Shown: one piece after another, positions 1 through 5,935 of the stretch
How positions within the stretch are numbered: the stretch's first letter is position 1
Layout: each line of letters starts with the position of its first letter
Assembly: GCA_041652555.1 (NCBI GenBank)
Contig: JBAZHE010000031.1
Span: 1 to 9,314, forward strand
Reading direction: 5' to 3'
DNA from: JBAZHE01 sp041652555
GTDB lineage: Bacteria > Patescibacteriota > Patescibacteriia > Patescibacteriales > WJLG01
DNA: 9,314 bases
The notes under the pieces: generated by a model
Database searches by the model: none
Told to the model about the DNA's origin: nothing
The model's input: the letters and a program-made list of their open reading frames with translations, nothing else
Translations under genes and position numbers: made by a program

Positions 1-262
1 GGATATGCAGGTCGCCGCAGACAACGGTTCGGCCTACGTCCACGCGCTGTGATTGGCGCGGGGTCACAGGTTTTAGTCTATGGTCTTGGCGTTGCGCGAC
101 AGGGTTTGGTCTATGCCGCACGTCCTCATACCACGACAGCTTCGGATAGGCAGCACGCAACTTACGGATACGCTTACGGACGTTCGCACCGTCCTTGCCC
201 ATCGCTCGGGCAATCGACTCGCCACTCTCTGAACAGTGGGCAAGGATGTAGTCGTCGTCCAC
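1..262 (-). CDS. HTH-like N-terminus plus start of a metallophosphoesterase domain (partial)
   Basis: The frame opens at a GTG (262-260) and is still open at the left edge, giving 87 visible residues. The start is chosen because AAGGAGGG (273-266) sits four bases upstream of the GTG, measured from its GGAGG core; there is no comparable ATG. Residues 1-42 (DDDYILAHCSESGESIARAM, then GKDGANVRKRIRKLRAAYP) look like a small helix-turn-helix: the SIARAMG-x-NVRKRIRKL pattern fits a turn followed by a basic recognition helix. A polar Pro/Gln/Arg-rich linker follows (about 49-75). The last visible residues, RTVVCGDLHI, match the first strand and the GDxH motif that begins calcineurin-like metallophosphoesterases, where Asp and His bind the metal pair. 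Phage proteins with an HTH ahead of a phosphoesterase are known, and the substrate is usually unknown. The catalytic domain lies outside the window, so the enzyme call rests on one motif. This gene lies in the same direction as the tail operon but behind a 339-base spacer, suggesting separate control. Confidence 0.6.
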   Translation of the reverse strand, partial: MDDDYILAHCSESGESIARAMGKDGANVRKRIRKLRAAYPKLSWYEDVRHRPNPVAQRQDHRLKPVTPRQSQRVDVGRTVVCGDLHI

Positions 263-279
263 GCGCCCTCCTTCGCGTT

Positions 280-301
280 GGGGGCAAAGCACAGAACCCC
301 C
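280..301 (-). promoter_or_regulatory. Alternative leader hairpin next to the ribosome binding site
   Basis: On the minus strand GGGGG (301-297) can pair with CCCCC (284-280) around a 12-base loop. The 5' arm reuses the bases that form the 3' arm of the 292-320 hairpin, so only one of the two can form at a time. The 3' arm ends six bases before AAGGAGGG (273-266) of the GTG gene. The geometry resembles an attenuator or translation switch, but five G-C pairs is a small amount of evidence. Confidence 0.3.
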
Positions 302-320
302 GCGAGTGGCAGGGGTTCTG
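292..320 (-). terminator. 9-bp perfect hairpin in the leader (terminator or attenuator candidate)
   Basis: CAGAACCCC (292-300) and GGGGTTCTG (312-320) are perfect reverse complements around an 11-base loop. Read on the minus strand the stem is followed by TGCTTTGCCCCC, which has only a three-T run, so it is a poor intrinsic terminator. It lies about 30 bases upstream of the GTG start of the phosphoesterase-like gene, inside its presumed leader. It may act as an attenuator or RNA-stabilising hairpin. The other strand has no T run either. Confidence 0.4.
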
Positions 321-380
321 GGTTGGTAGTAGGTACAGCGAACACACACTTTGAGTGGGAGTATCTAGCCGCTCCTGCCA

Positions 381-398
381 ACTTACATGCGTGTAAGT
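381..398. repeat. 18-bp near-palindrome, operator-like
   Basis: ACTTACATG meets CGTGTAAGT, eight of nine positions symmetrical, with a perfect 7-bp arm pair ACTTACA/TGTAAGT around TGCG. The length and symmetry suit a dimeric DNA-binding regulator. It lies downstream of the candidate minus-strand promoter, where a bound repressor would block transcription. It could also form a short RNA hairpin. Confidence 0.4.
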
Positions 399-430
399 AG
401 CACGCCATGTGAGTTAGTAAAGTGAACCGC

Positions 431-460
431 TTTATGATGCACGATTAGCTTTACTGTCAT
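431..460 (-). promoter_or_regulatory. Candidate promoter driving the GTG-start gene
   Basis: On the minus strand ATGACA (460-455; five of six bases of TTGACA) is followed after 18 bases by CATAAA (436-431; four of six bases of TATAAT). Transcription would begin near 424 and give a leader of roughly 160 bases holding the 381-398 palindrome and the 280-320 hairpins. The inverted repeat 464-502 lies immediately upstream of the -35. This is the best match I found by eye in this stretch, but the -10 lacks its final T, so it remains a candidate. Confidence 0.3.
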
Positions 461-463
461 TTC

Positions 464-502
464 ACTCGCGTAAAGTGCCACCAGACGGCAGGTTACGCGA
501 GT
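464..502. repeat. 10-bp perfect inverted repeat with an inner stem
   Basis: ACTCGCGTAA (464-473) and TTACGCGAGT (493-502) are perfect reverse complements. Inside, TGCC (476-479) and GGCA (487-490) pair as a second stem beyond a 2x2 mismatch, leaving a 7-base loop. Neither strand has a T run after the arms, so it is not an intrinsic terminator. It sits just upstream of the candidate promoter at 431-460, so an operator or structured cis element is more likely than a terminator. Confidence 0.5.
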
Positions 503-534
503 AGATTGACAATCAACACACGCTAGATTGACAA
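502..534. repeat. Two 11-bp direct repeats spaced 22 bp
   Basis: TAGATTGACAA occurs at 502-512 and again at 524-534. The 22-base offset is about two helical turns, so proteins bound at both copies would face the same side of the DNA. The first copy begins at the last base of the 464-502 inverted repeat. Each copy contains TTGACA, which resembles a -35 element on the plus strand, but no acceptable -10 follows at 16-18 bases and there is no plus-strand gene. Paired regulator binding sites are the simplest reading. Confidence 0.45.
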
Positions 535-572
535 ACGCTTGATGAATGAACGCACAATCACTAACACTATTA

Positions 573-590
573 CGCCGTAGTCACGCGGCG
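573..590 (-). terminator. Weak hairpin just past the end of the tail operon
   Basis: CGCCG (573-577) and CGGCG (586-590) can form a 5-bp stem with an 8-base loop, starting about 12 bases after the micro-ORF stop on the minus strand. What follows on that strand is TAATAGTG, with no real T run. It is the only structure placed where a tail-operon terminator would be expected, but it is weak. The overlapping ACGCG-G-CGCGT (583-593) could equally be a small symmetric binding site. Confidence 0.2.
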
Positions 591-601
591 CGTTACTATC
601 C

Positions 602-652
602 TCAACAGTTGCCGCAGATGCACGGCGACTGTCCACAATCAGGGCAGGGCAT
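602..652 (-). CDS. 16-residue cysteine-rich micro-ORF
   Basis: The frame reads MPCPDCGQSPCICGNC and stops with TGA: five cysteines in 16 residues (3, 6, 11, 13, 16), including CPDC and CIC pairs typical of zinc-knuckle fragments. A strong ribosome binding site, TAGGAGG, lies four bases before the ATG. Its TAG is also the stop codon of the preceding membrane gene (663-661), so translation of the two would be coupled. The same stop-over-Shine-Dalgarno arrangement occurs before the membrane gene itself, which supports real translation here. The peptide is too short for a stable fold without metal. It could bind zinc or iron, act as a decoy or small regulator, or be the remnant of a longer zinc-ribbon protein. 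I do not recognise a family. Confidence 0.45.
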   Translation of the reverse strand: MPCPDCGQSPCICGNC

Positions 653-660
653 GAAACCTC

Positions 661-1044
661 CTATGGGGTGATATGACCTTGCATCAGGTAGATGACCAGG
701 CCGATGAACGCGGTGATGATGATGCCCGCCGCCCACCTGAGCTGTCCTTCGACGGCGTGCAGCGCGGCCCATATCTTTCCTCGGTCGTCCTCGGAAGCGC
801 GGATCGCAGCGATGATTGCCGCGTCCACCTCCTCGTGGCGGTACTGACACTCACGACGCGTGGGAATCTCCTCGCGCAGCGAATCTATCGCACCGCGCAA
901 CGCGCCCATCGTGTCGCGTATCTCCTGCCGGACGCCGCTCTCAACCTCGTCAAGCCTGTCGCGCAACTTCGCGTCCAGGTCGCTCACGAGGTCGTACACG
1001 AGGCGTATCGTCGCCTTCTCTGGCACGGTGTGATCGTCGCTCAT
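661..1044 (-). CDS. Coiled-coil protein with one C-terminal membrane helix (holin/XhlA-like candidate)
   Basis: This is a 127-residue protein. The start at 1044 is chosen because AGGAGG lies seven bases upstream and overlaps the stop codon of the hub gene; the same frame is open further upstream, but that part is antisense-like and lacks a comparable site. Residues 12-60 are a charged amphipathic helix (LVSDLDAKLRDRLDEVESG...), likely coiled coil. A polar segment with RRECQYRHEE follows (63-72), then a second helix (73-103). A hydrophobic stretch, WAAGIIITAFIGLVIYLM (104-121), ends six residues from the C-terminus and is a clear single membrane span. Coiled coil plus C-terminal anchor directly after the tail-tip genes resembles XhlA-type lysis accessory proteins, so a role at the inner membrane in lysis is plausible. 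No endolysin or second holin is visible in the window, so a structural or exclusion role cannot be ruled out. Confidence 0.6.
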   Translation of the reverse strand: MSDDHTVPEKATIRLVYDLVSDLDAKLRDRLDEVESGVRQEIRDTMGALRGAIDSLREEIPTRRECQYRHEEVDAAIIAAIRASEDDRGKIWAALHAVEGQLRWAAGIIITAFIGLVIYLMQGHITP

Positions 1045-1055
1045 GTACGCGCCTC

Positions 1056-2489
1056 CTAGTAGTTCCCGCGCCCGGTGGCTTTCGCCGTGAGCGCACGCAG
1101 GGTGGTCGGGGACTTTCCGAACGTGACGCGCATCGCGCTGTTGTCGGTGGCCTGACATCCGGTGATGAGCAGCTCGCGCCTGATGCCGTCCACGTAGACG
1201 TATGCGAGGCGGCCGGGACGGATGATCGACAGCGGTGCGCGCCGGCCGTTCACGAGCCGTACACGCTTCACGTCGGCCTGTCCCTCGGCGCCGCGCACAT
1301 CAGAGAGTGCGGCCGCCTGTGTGCCGACAGCGGTTGCGAGCGTATCTGATGTGGTCCAGGGCGCATCGAGCGGAACATCGCGGTCGTAGCCGATGACGTT
1401 GAGGTAGTGTGTGGCGTCTGCGTCGGCGACACTCACCTGCGTCGGGCGGCCCTCGTCGTCGGGGTGGCTCACGATGAAGTCGCTGCCGAGGGTATCGACC
1501 GATGTACCCGTGAGCCCTGATCCCACGTCGAGTGAGAGCGTCGGCGTCGTCTCGATAGCCGAGAAGTGCGGCACACCGACGCGCAGCCCGTTCACCCACT
1601 CGGGGTAGAAGCCGAAGTGATAGTCGGTCATCGGGACAACCGCGTCGATGCGGTCTTTCAGCGTCGTCTTGGAGTCTTCGAAGTCGAGGCTTGTGATGGT
1701 GAGCGTCGGCGAACCGACCCACCTGCGGTATGCATCACCTGTCGTGAGCGCCCACGCGGGCAGCTTGTCGAGCACATCGTCGATGACGTTGTAGGGTGTG
1801 ACCGCGAACGACACGCCGTAGAGCGTCATCGTGTGGGCCGCTACCCAGAACTCGGATGCCGTGGCCGTGTTCGCGGCGCCCGTGCTGCCCCAGATGTAGA
1901 AGCCGTAGGTGGCGGCAGGGAATGTGACGGTCTGCGCGGCGTAGGTTCCCGCCGTCCATGAGGTGGCCGAGCCGTGAAGCGTGCCGTTGATGTCCGCACC
2001 CTGCACCATGAGCGCGAAGTTGGCGGAGTTCGATTGCGCGGTGAGGACCAGCTTCACGAGCAGCTCGTCGCTGTGATAGATGTAGCCGCCGCCGTCGCTG
2101 GTGCCGCTCGTCGTGCCGGGGTTCTGCACGATGGTGAGTACGCCGCCCGTGTCCGACCGCGAGAAGATGCCCCAGTTCTGGCCGTTGAAGTCCTCCATGT
2201 CGCGCAGGAAGTTCGTCTTGGCGTAGAGCGCCTTCCCGCGCTGCATCGTGAGCGCGATAGCCTGCCCCGCGCATTCGAGCGGCTTGCCCTCTATCGGCTG
2301 TCGCCACACGAAGCCCGACCAGTCGTGCGTCTCGACTCGTGCGAGCAGGATTCGTTCGCGGTCCTCGGCCGTGAGCACGACTGGCACGGTGGCCGCCGCA
2401 CACCCGCCGTTGATATCCCACGATCGCTGCACGCCGGGAACGTCGAACACCCGCGTTGCACGGCCAGGAGGCGTGATGCGTACCAGCAT
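1056..2489 (-). CDS. Tail hub / Tal-like minor tail protein with inserted beta domain
   Basis: This 477-residue protein follows the Dit-like gene, the usual place of the baseplate hub that closes the tail tube and carries tip activities. GGAGG lies six bases upstream of the ATG. Residues 1-100 (MLVRITPPGRATRVFDVPG..., then ETHDWSGFVWRQPIEGKP) and 229-477 (VTPYNVIDDVLDKLPAWA..., then VRLVNGRRAPLSIIRPGRLA) look like a hub fold of the gp27/gpD type: short beta strands, and a late segment setting out parameters of a local frame. Residues about 101-228 are different: Gly/Ser/Thr-rich, beta-strand-like, ending HTMTLYGVSF, as in carbohydrate-binding jelly-roll inserts. No peptidase or lysozyme catalytic motif is visible. 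The protein ends at 1056 with a TAG that overlaps the next gene's ribosome binding site. The hub call rests on position and general character rather than a signature motif. Confidence 0.6.
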   Translation of the reverse strand: MLVRITPPGRATRVFDVPGVQRSWDINGGCAAATVPVVLTAEDRERILLARVETHDWSGFVWRQPIEGKPLECAGQAIALTMQRGKALYAKTNFLRDMEDFNGQNWGIFSRSDTGGVLTIVQNPGTTSGTSDGGGYIYHSDELLVKLVLTAQSNSANFALMVQGADINGTLHGSATSWTAGTYAAQTVTFPAATYGFYIWGSTGAANTATASEFWVAAHTMTLYGVSFAVTPYNVIDDVLDKLPAWALTTGDAYRRWVGSPTLTITSLDFEDSKTTLKDRIDAVVPMTDYHFGFYPEWVNGLRVGVPHFSAIETTPTLSLDVGSGLTGTSVDTLGSDFIVSHPDDEGRPTQVSVADADATHYLNVIGYDRDVPLDAPWTTSDTLATAVGTQAAALSDVRGAEGQADVKRVRLVNGRRAPLSIIRPGRLAYVYVDGIRRELLITGCQATDNSAMRVTFGKSPTTLRALTAKATGRGNY

Positions 2490-2491
2490 GA

Positions 2492-4216
2492 CTAGCCTCC
2501 GTATGGTGTCAGGTACGTCGGCCGGTAGCGGAAGATGAGGTCGCTTCCGCCTGGTGCGCCGTCGAGCGTTTCGGCGTCAACCGCCACATAGGTGGTGTCA
2601 CCAGGCCACACGAGTGCGCTGCCGTAGTGCGTGACGGTCGCCTGGTCGATGGCGGCGAAGTTGCCGCTGGTGTCGGTCATGTACGCGATAGGCGCATCGC
2701 CCGTCGAGTCGATGAGCGCGCCGCGGTTGGCGGTGCCGAGGTCGGCGGCGATGATGCAGGCGTACTCGTCGATTGGGATGAGGCAGTCGGTGTCATGCTT
2801 GACGGTACCAGCGCCCGCGTTGAGCGCGTTGACTTCGACCTCGCAGACGAAGCCGAGTTGCGTCTGGCCGTACACCTTGAAGGTGAGGTCGTCGCCCGCG
2901 GACTCGCCGTTTCCCATCGGTGTCGTGAGCGCACCAGCAGCGTAGTCGCCGTTGGATGCAGCGAGGCCGATGGTCGCGGTCGAGCTGTAGAGGCCGAAAG
3001 CAAGCGTATCGCTAGATGAGACAGGATACGGCGCCGGCAGGACGAACTTCTTGGTGCCGGTCGTGAAGTCCGACAACATCCAGCTTTCGACGGTCGCATT
3101 CTTGAATATCTTCAAGAGCATCGAGCTCACAACGGGAGCGGCGTCTATCGTGAACTCGATAGCCGTGATCTGACCGGTGAACGCGGCGAACGACTGCCGC
3201 ACATCAAGTGTACCGCCCAACGAGCTGATGGTCTTTGTGCCGTCGTCAACGGTGTTCTCCGTGATGGACGACTCCGCACTCCATCCGCTGCCTGTCGCCA
3301 CGTCAGGGACGGCACCCGCGGGGATCGGGAGCGGCCCCAACAGCGTGCGGCGATACTCGCCCGCGACGGTTGCGGGGACAGCCTCGGTCGTGAACGCTTG
3401 CAATACCGCGATACCGCTGCCCGTCACCGTCGAGATAGCCTGATACGTCGTGTCACCAGGCGTGGCGTCGGGCTGCTCGAGACGTGCGGAGAGCAGATAC
3501 CAGCCCGCCTCGTCGTTCGCGTCGAGGTCGGTGCCGTCACCCACCAGCACGCCGTCAGCGTCCATCGTGGCAGATGCAGCCTCTCCACCGACAGCATGTG
3601 CATCGGCGGTGCCAGCGAGGTCTTGCACGAGCAGCGGAGCGACAGCCGCGTGGCGGAAGCCAAGGTACACGCCGTCAACGTCGTCATCGAAGGTGACTGA
3701 AGCGCGGAACGGCGCGGGCATGGAGCCGACAACGCCGGGGACCGCGTAGAGTGCGGGAGTGGATGCGGCGCCCGTCGGCGTGATGGTGACTTCGGGACGC
3801 TTCCAACCCGCCTCACATGTGATCGTGAGGTCGAGCGCGGTGAACGTGCGGCCTGATGCGACCGCCTTGTACGTCTCGGAGTGCTTCACGTCGAGCACGC
3901 GGGCGGTGTAGGCGTAAGACGCGCTCCGAGCCTGGAACACCCAATCGACGCCGGGGATGATCGCAAGCAGCGTGGCGTTGATGTTCGTCGCCAGCGCGTC
4001 AGGCGTGGCATTCTCGAACAGCAGGCCGAGCGTGTGCGTCACCGTCGGCTCGTAAGGCGGGTCGGGGTACGTCTCCTTGCGGAGCCCCGCCGCCAAGTGA
4101 GCGCGAAGGCCGGCCGTCATGGTGGGCACGCCGTATGTGAACGTGCGGACGAACCTACCGCTTGCGGCGTCGGACGCATCGAACGCGCCGAACAGGTGAG
4201 TGTCGATGAGTGCCAC
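2492..4216 (-). CDS. Dit-like distal tail protein with large C-terminal extension
   Basis: The gene lies directly after the tape measure gene, the canonical position of the distal tail protein (Dit) that joins the tail tube to the tip. The start is GTG at 4216-4214 with TAGGAGA eight bases upstream of it, counted from the GGAGA edge with the ACACTA spacer; the TAG is the tape measure stop. At 574 residues it is about twice the size of a minimal Dit. Residues 1-140 show a beta-rich core ending FTALDLTITCEAGWKRPEV, compatible with the first Dit domain. Residues 165-300 are a second beta-rich part (PFRASVTFDDDVDGVYLGFR...). Residues about 305-452 look like a jelly-roll insert (VRQSFAAFTGQITAIEFTID, later LLKIFKNATVESWMLSDF). 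The C-terminus (453-574) resembles a returning Dit-like galectin domain. Such enlarged Dits can bind host-surface sugars. The domain limits are my estimate by eye. Confidence 0.6.
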   Translation of the reverse strand: MALIDTHLFGAFDASDAASGRFVRTFTYGVPTMTAGLRAHLAAGLRKETYPDPPYEPTVTHTLGLLFENATPDALATNINATLLAIIPGVDWVFQARSASYAYTARVLDVKHSETYKAVASGRTFTALDLTITCEAGWKRPEVTITPTGAASTPALYAVPGVVGSMPAPFRASVTFDDDVDGVYLGFRHAAVAPLLVQDLAGTADAHAVGGEAASATMDADGVLVGDGTDLDANDEAGWYLLSARLEQPDATPGDTTYQAISTVTGSGIAVLQAFTTEAVPATVAGEYRRTLLGPLPIPAGAVPDVATGSGWSAESSITENTVDDGTKTISSLGGTLDVRQSFAAFTGQITAIEFTIDAAPVVSSMLLKIFKNATVESWMLSDFTTGTKKFVLPAPYPVSSSDTLAFGLYSSTATIGLAASNGDYAAGALTTPMGNGESAGDDLTFKVYGQTQLGFVCEVEVNALNAGAGTVKHDTDCLIPIDEYACIIAADLGTANRGALIDSTGDAPIAYMTDTSGNFAAIDQATVTHYGSALVWPGDTTYVAVDAETLDGAPGGSDLIFRYRPTYLTPYGG

Positions 4217-4225
4217 TAGTGTCTC

Positions 4226-5935
4226 CTATCCGGTCATGCCCATGAGTCCGAGCATCGCGCCTACCGACACGTCGCCTGAGTTGATGCGCGCAACGTCGGC
4301 GTCGAGCTTCGCCATGTCCGTGTAGCGCGGATCGGCGATGATGACCACCTGCGCGGATTGCGTGACGCTGCCGCCGTTGTCGATGAGCCGCTCCACCTGC
4401 GTCTCGCGGAGCACCATCTCGCCTGCTTGCAGGGAGTACATGCCTGACTGCGTGACAGCGCCGCCGCCGTGGCGTACCTGTGGCCCGCGCACCTCGCCGC
4501 GCCCCGTGTAGCCCTCATTGAGAGCGGTCTGGAGTCCCGTGCGGAAGTGTGAAGCGGCAAGGGAAGCGGCGTTGATGCGCTTGATGACCTCGTTCACGCT
4601 CTGGATGCTGCCGTCGTTGGGGTAGTCCTCGGAGAGCGCCGTCTTGACGGCTGCCTCCATGTCAGCAGCAGCATCGGCGGCGCGCAGTTCCGCACTCTCG
4701 ACGCCGAGTTGTGCACGCGCCACGTCATCGGCAGTGGACTCGCTGTCGGCCATGACATCATTGAGGCGTTGCCGCGCACCTGACAAGTCGAGTTGCGCTG
4801 TGCGGTTGGCGATGTCGAGGTCGGTGAGCGTGCGCGTCTTGCCAGCGAGTGAATCGGCCGCGACCATCGCGCCGTCCATCGCGCGGGTGAGGGCGTCTGT
4901 CTCGGCGGCTGCTTCGCCTGCCTCATCGCCGTAGTCGCCGGTGGCACCCGCGAGCGCACCCGTCGGCCCGGCCGCACCACCCGTCGCAACGTTCAGGCCA
5001 TCAACCTTGATGGTGCCGTCGTTGACGGCATCCTCAAACTCGCGCAAGGAGACGGTCGCAGATGTGCCGCTACCAAGCCATGCGTCGTAGATCATCGAAG
5101 CGGCGGTGTCGCTGCCTTCGGCAAACCGCTGCGCCGCTGCCGTCGCCTGGTAGAAGAAGTCGGTGGTGTTGACGGCGATGTAGTGCAGTCCCTCGCCGAC
5201 TGACTTCATGGTTGGGGCGAGGTCAACAAGAACGTCCGTCAGCTCTTGCACGTCCGCCGCAGAATCTCCGACAAGCCCCTCGCCGAATGACTCCTTGATG
5301 TTCTCTGTAGCGACAGCCACGCCCTCAAGTGAACCCTTGAGCGTGTTCGCATACGCCTCGGCCTGCCCCGCGTACTTCTGGCGAATCGCGGCAAGGTACT
5401 CCTCTTTCGTCGCATTCTCGCCGAGGATGATACCAGCCTTCTTGGCAACAGCGGTATTGCCGGACTCGATCTTGCCAACGAGTTCCGCAGCGGCGGCGAG
5501 GTTCATCTTCTTGCCGCGTGCAAGGTCCGTGACCATCGCTAGGTCAGTCATCGCCGTCTCTGTTGAGCCGGTCATCTGCGTGAGAGTCGCTAACGCATCC
5601 TGCAAGTCCTCATCGTCATACATCGTTCGGCGCATCGCGTCTGATACGGTGCCGTCGAGAACGCCTGCGAGAGATTCGTAGTCGTCCTTCGCGCCCCGGA
5701 CCGCGGCGGCAAGCCTGGTTGCCGATGGTTCTGCGTTGATGAATGCCCTGACGCTCGCGGCACCGAACGCCACGACTGCGGCGGCGGCTGCGGCGGCGGC
5801 GGCACGTACCGCAGGTGACGACACGACGGCGTTGAACTTCTGCCCGGCAGTGGTCGCCTCGGCGAGTTCCTTCTTCACGTCACGAGCGCCCTTGAGCGCG
5901 ATCTCGCCGTATACGGTGAACGCCTTAGTTGCCAT
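4226..5935 (-). CDS. Tail tape measure protein
   Basis: This is a 569-residue, Ala/Gly-rich, mostly helical protein following the G/GT chaperone pair, which is the fixed position of the tape measure gene. Residues 45-68 contain nine consecutive alanines and a hydrophobic run (VVAFGAASVRAFI), probably a membrane-inserting or packing helix. Residues 105-240 carry the typical segment GTLTQ-like TLTQMTGSTETAMTDLAM with the TAVAKKAGIILGENATKEEY stretch found in many phage tape measures. The C-terminal part has GGGAVTQSGMYSLQAGEMVL, a frequent tape-measure end motif. It fixes tail length inside the tube and helps DNA entry. By the usual rule of about 0.15 nm per residue the tail would be near 85 nm, which is short. 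No zinc peptidase or lysozyme motif is visible. The ATG overlaps the GT reading frame by 11 bases and has only a weak ribosome binding site (GGGACGG, eight bases upstream), suggesting translational coupling. Confidence 0.85.
   Translation of the reverse strand: MATKAFTVYGEIALKGARDVKKELAEATTAGQKFNAVVSSPAVRAAAAAAAAAVVAFGAASVRAFINAEPSATRLAAAVRGAKDDYESLAGVLDGTVSDAMRRTMYDDEDLQDALATLTQMTGSTETAMTDLAMVTDLARGKKMNLAAAAELVGKIESGNTAVAKKAGIILGENATKEEYLAAIRQKYAGQAEAYANTLKGSLEGVAVATENIKESFGEGLVGDSAADVQELTDVLVDLAPTMKSVGEGLHYIAVNTTDFFYQATAAAQRFAEGSDTAASMIYDAWLGSGTSATVSLREFEDAVNDGTIKVDGLNVATGGAAGPTGALAGATGDYGDEAGEAAAETDALTRAMDGAMVAADSLAGKTRTLTDLDIANRTAQLDLSGARQRLNDVMADSESTADDVARAQLGVESAELRAADAAADMEAAVKTALSEDYPNDGSIQSVNEVIKRINAASLAASHFRTGLQTALNEGYTGRGEVRGPQVRHGGGAVTQSGMYSLQAGEMVLRETQVERLIDNGGSVTQSAQVVIIADPRYTDMAKLDADVARINSGDVSVGAMLGLMGMTG

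Larger units (their letters stand above)
263..601. other. Repeat-rich non-coding spacer between tail operon and the GTG-start gene
   Basis: No convincing gene lies here on either strand; the longest candidate of interest is a 25-codon minus-strand frame (460-383) with only a weak ribosome binding site. The stretch is visibly richer in A and T than the flanking genes. It holds, from right to left: a short CGCCG/CGGCG inverted repeat just after the micro-ORF stop; an 11-bp direct repeat at a 22-base period; a 10-bp inverted repeat with an inner 4-bp stem; a candidate minus-strand promoter; an 18-bp near-palindrome; and two alternative GC hairpins next to the GTG gene's ribosome binding site. 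Together these look like a promoter, operators and an untranslated leader for the gene starting at 262, with termination of the tail operon at the right end. Function is inferred from layout only. Confidence 0.6.

Noticed and set aside
49..408. Overlapping 101- and 111-codon frames on the two strands near the left edge
   Set aside because: The GTG-start minus-strand frame at 262 has a strong ribosome binding site and a recognisable GDLH motif. The other frames cross the hairpins and the spacer and have no such support.
383..460. 25-codon minus-strand frame MTVKLIVHHKAVHFTNSHG...
   Set aside because: Its only upstream signal is a weak GAG, it overlaps the candidate promoter, and a frame this short is expected by chance in AT-richer sequence. 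It could be revived by conservation in relatives.
506..533. Two TTGACA hexamers as plus-strand promoters
   Set aside because: No acceptable -10 follows at 16-18 bases and there is no plus-strand gene to drive. They are parts of the 11-bp direct repeat.
263..601. Possible tRNA gene, CRISPR array or attachment site in the spacer
   Set aside because: No cloverleaf arms with a T-loop GGTTCRA motif could be assembled, there are only two copies of a short repeat, and no integrase or tRNA 3' end lies nearby.
661..1158. Longer 165-residue version of the membrane protein gene
   Set aside because: The extra 38 residues lie over the end of the hub gene and have a His/Arg-rich, shadow-like composition. 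The internal ATG at 1044 has a perfect AGGAGG seven bases upstream.
4226..5935. Lysozyme or peptidase domain within the tape measure protein
   Set aside because: No HExxH, NlpC/P60 Cys-His pair or transglycosylase ES motif is visible, and the protein is short.
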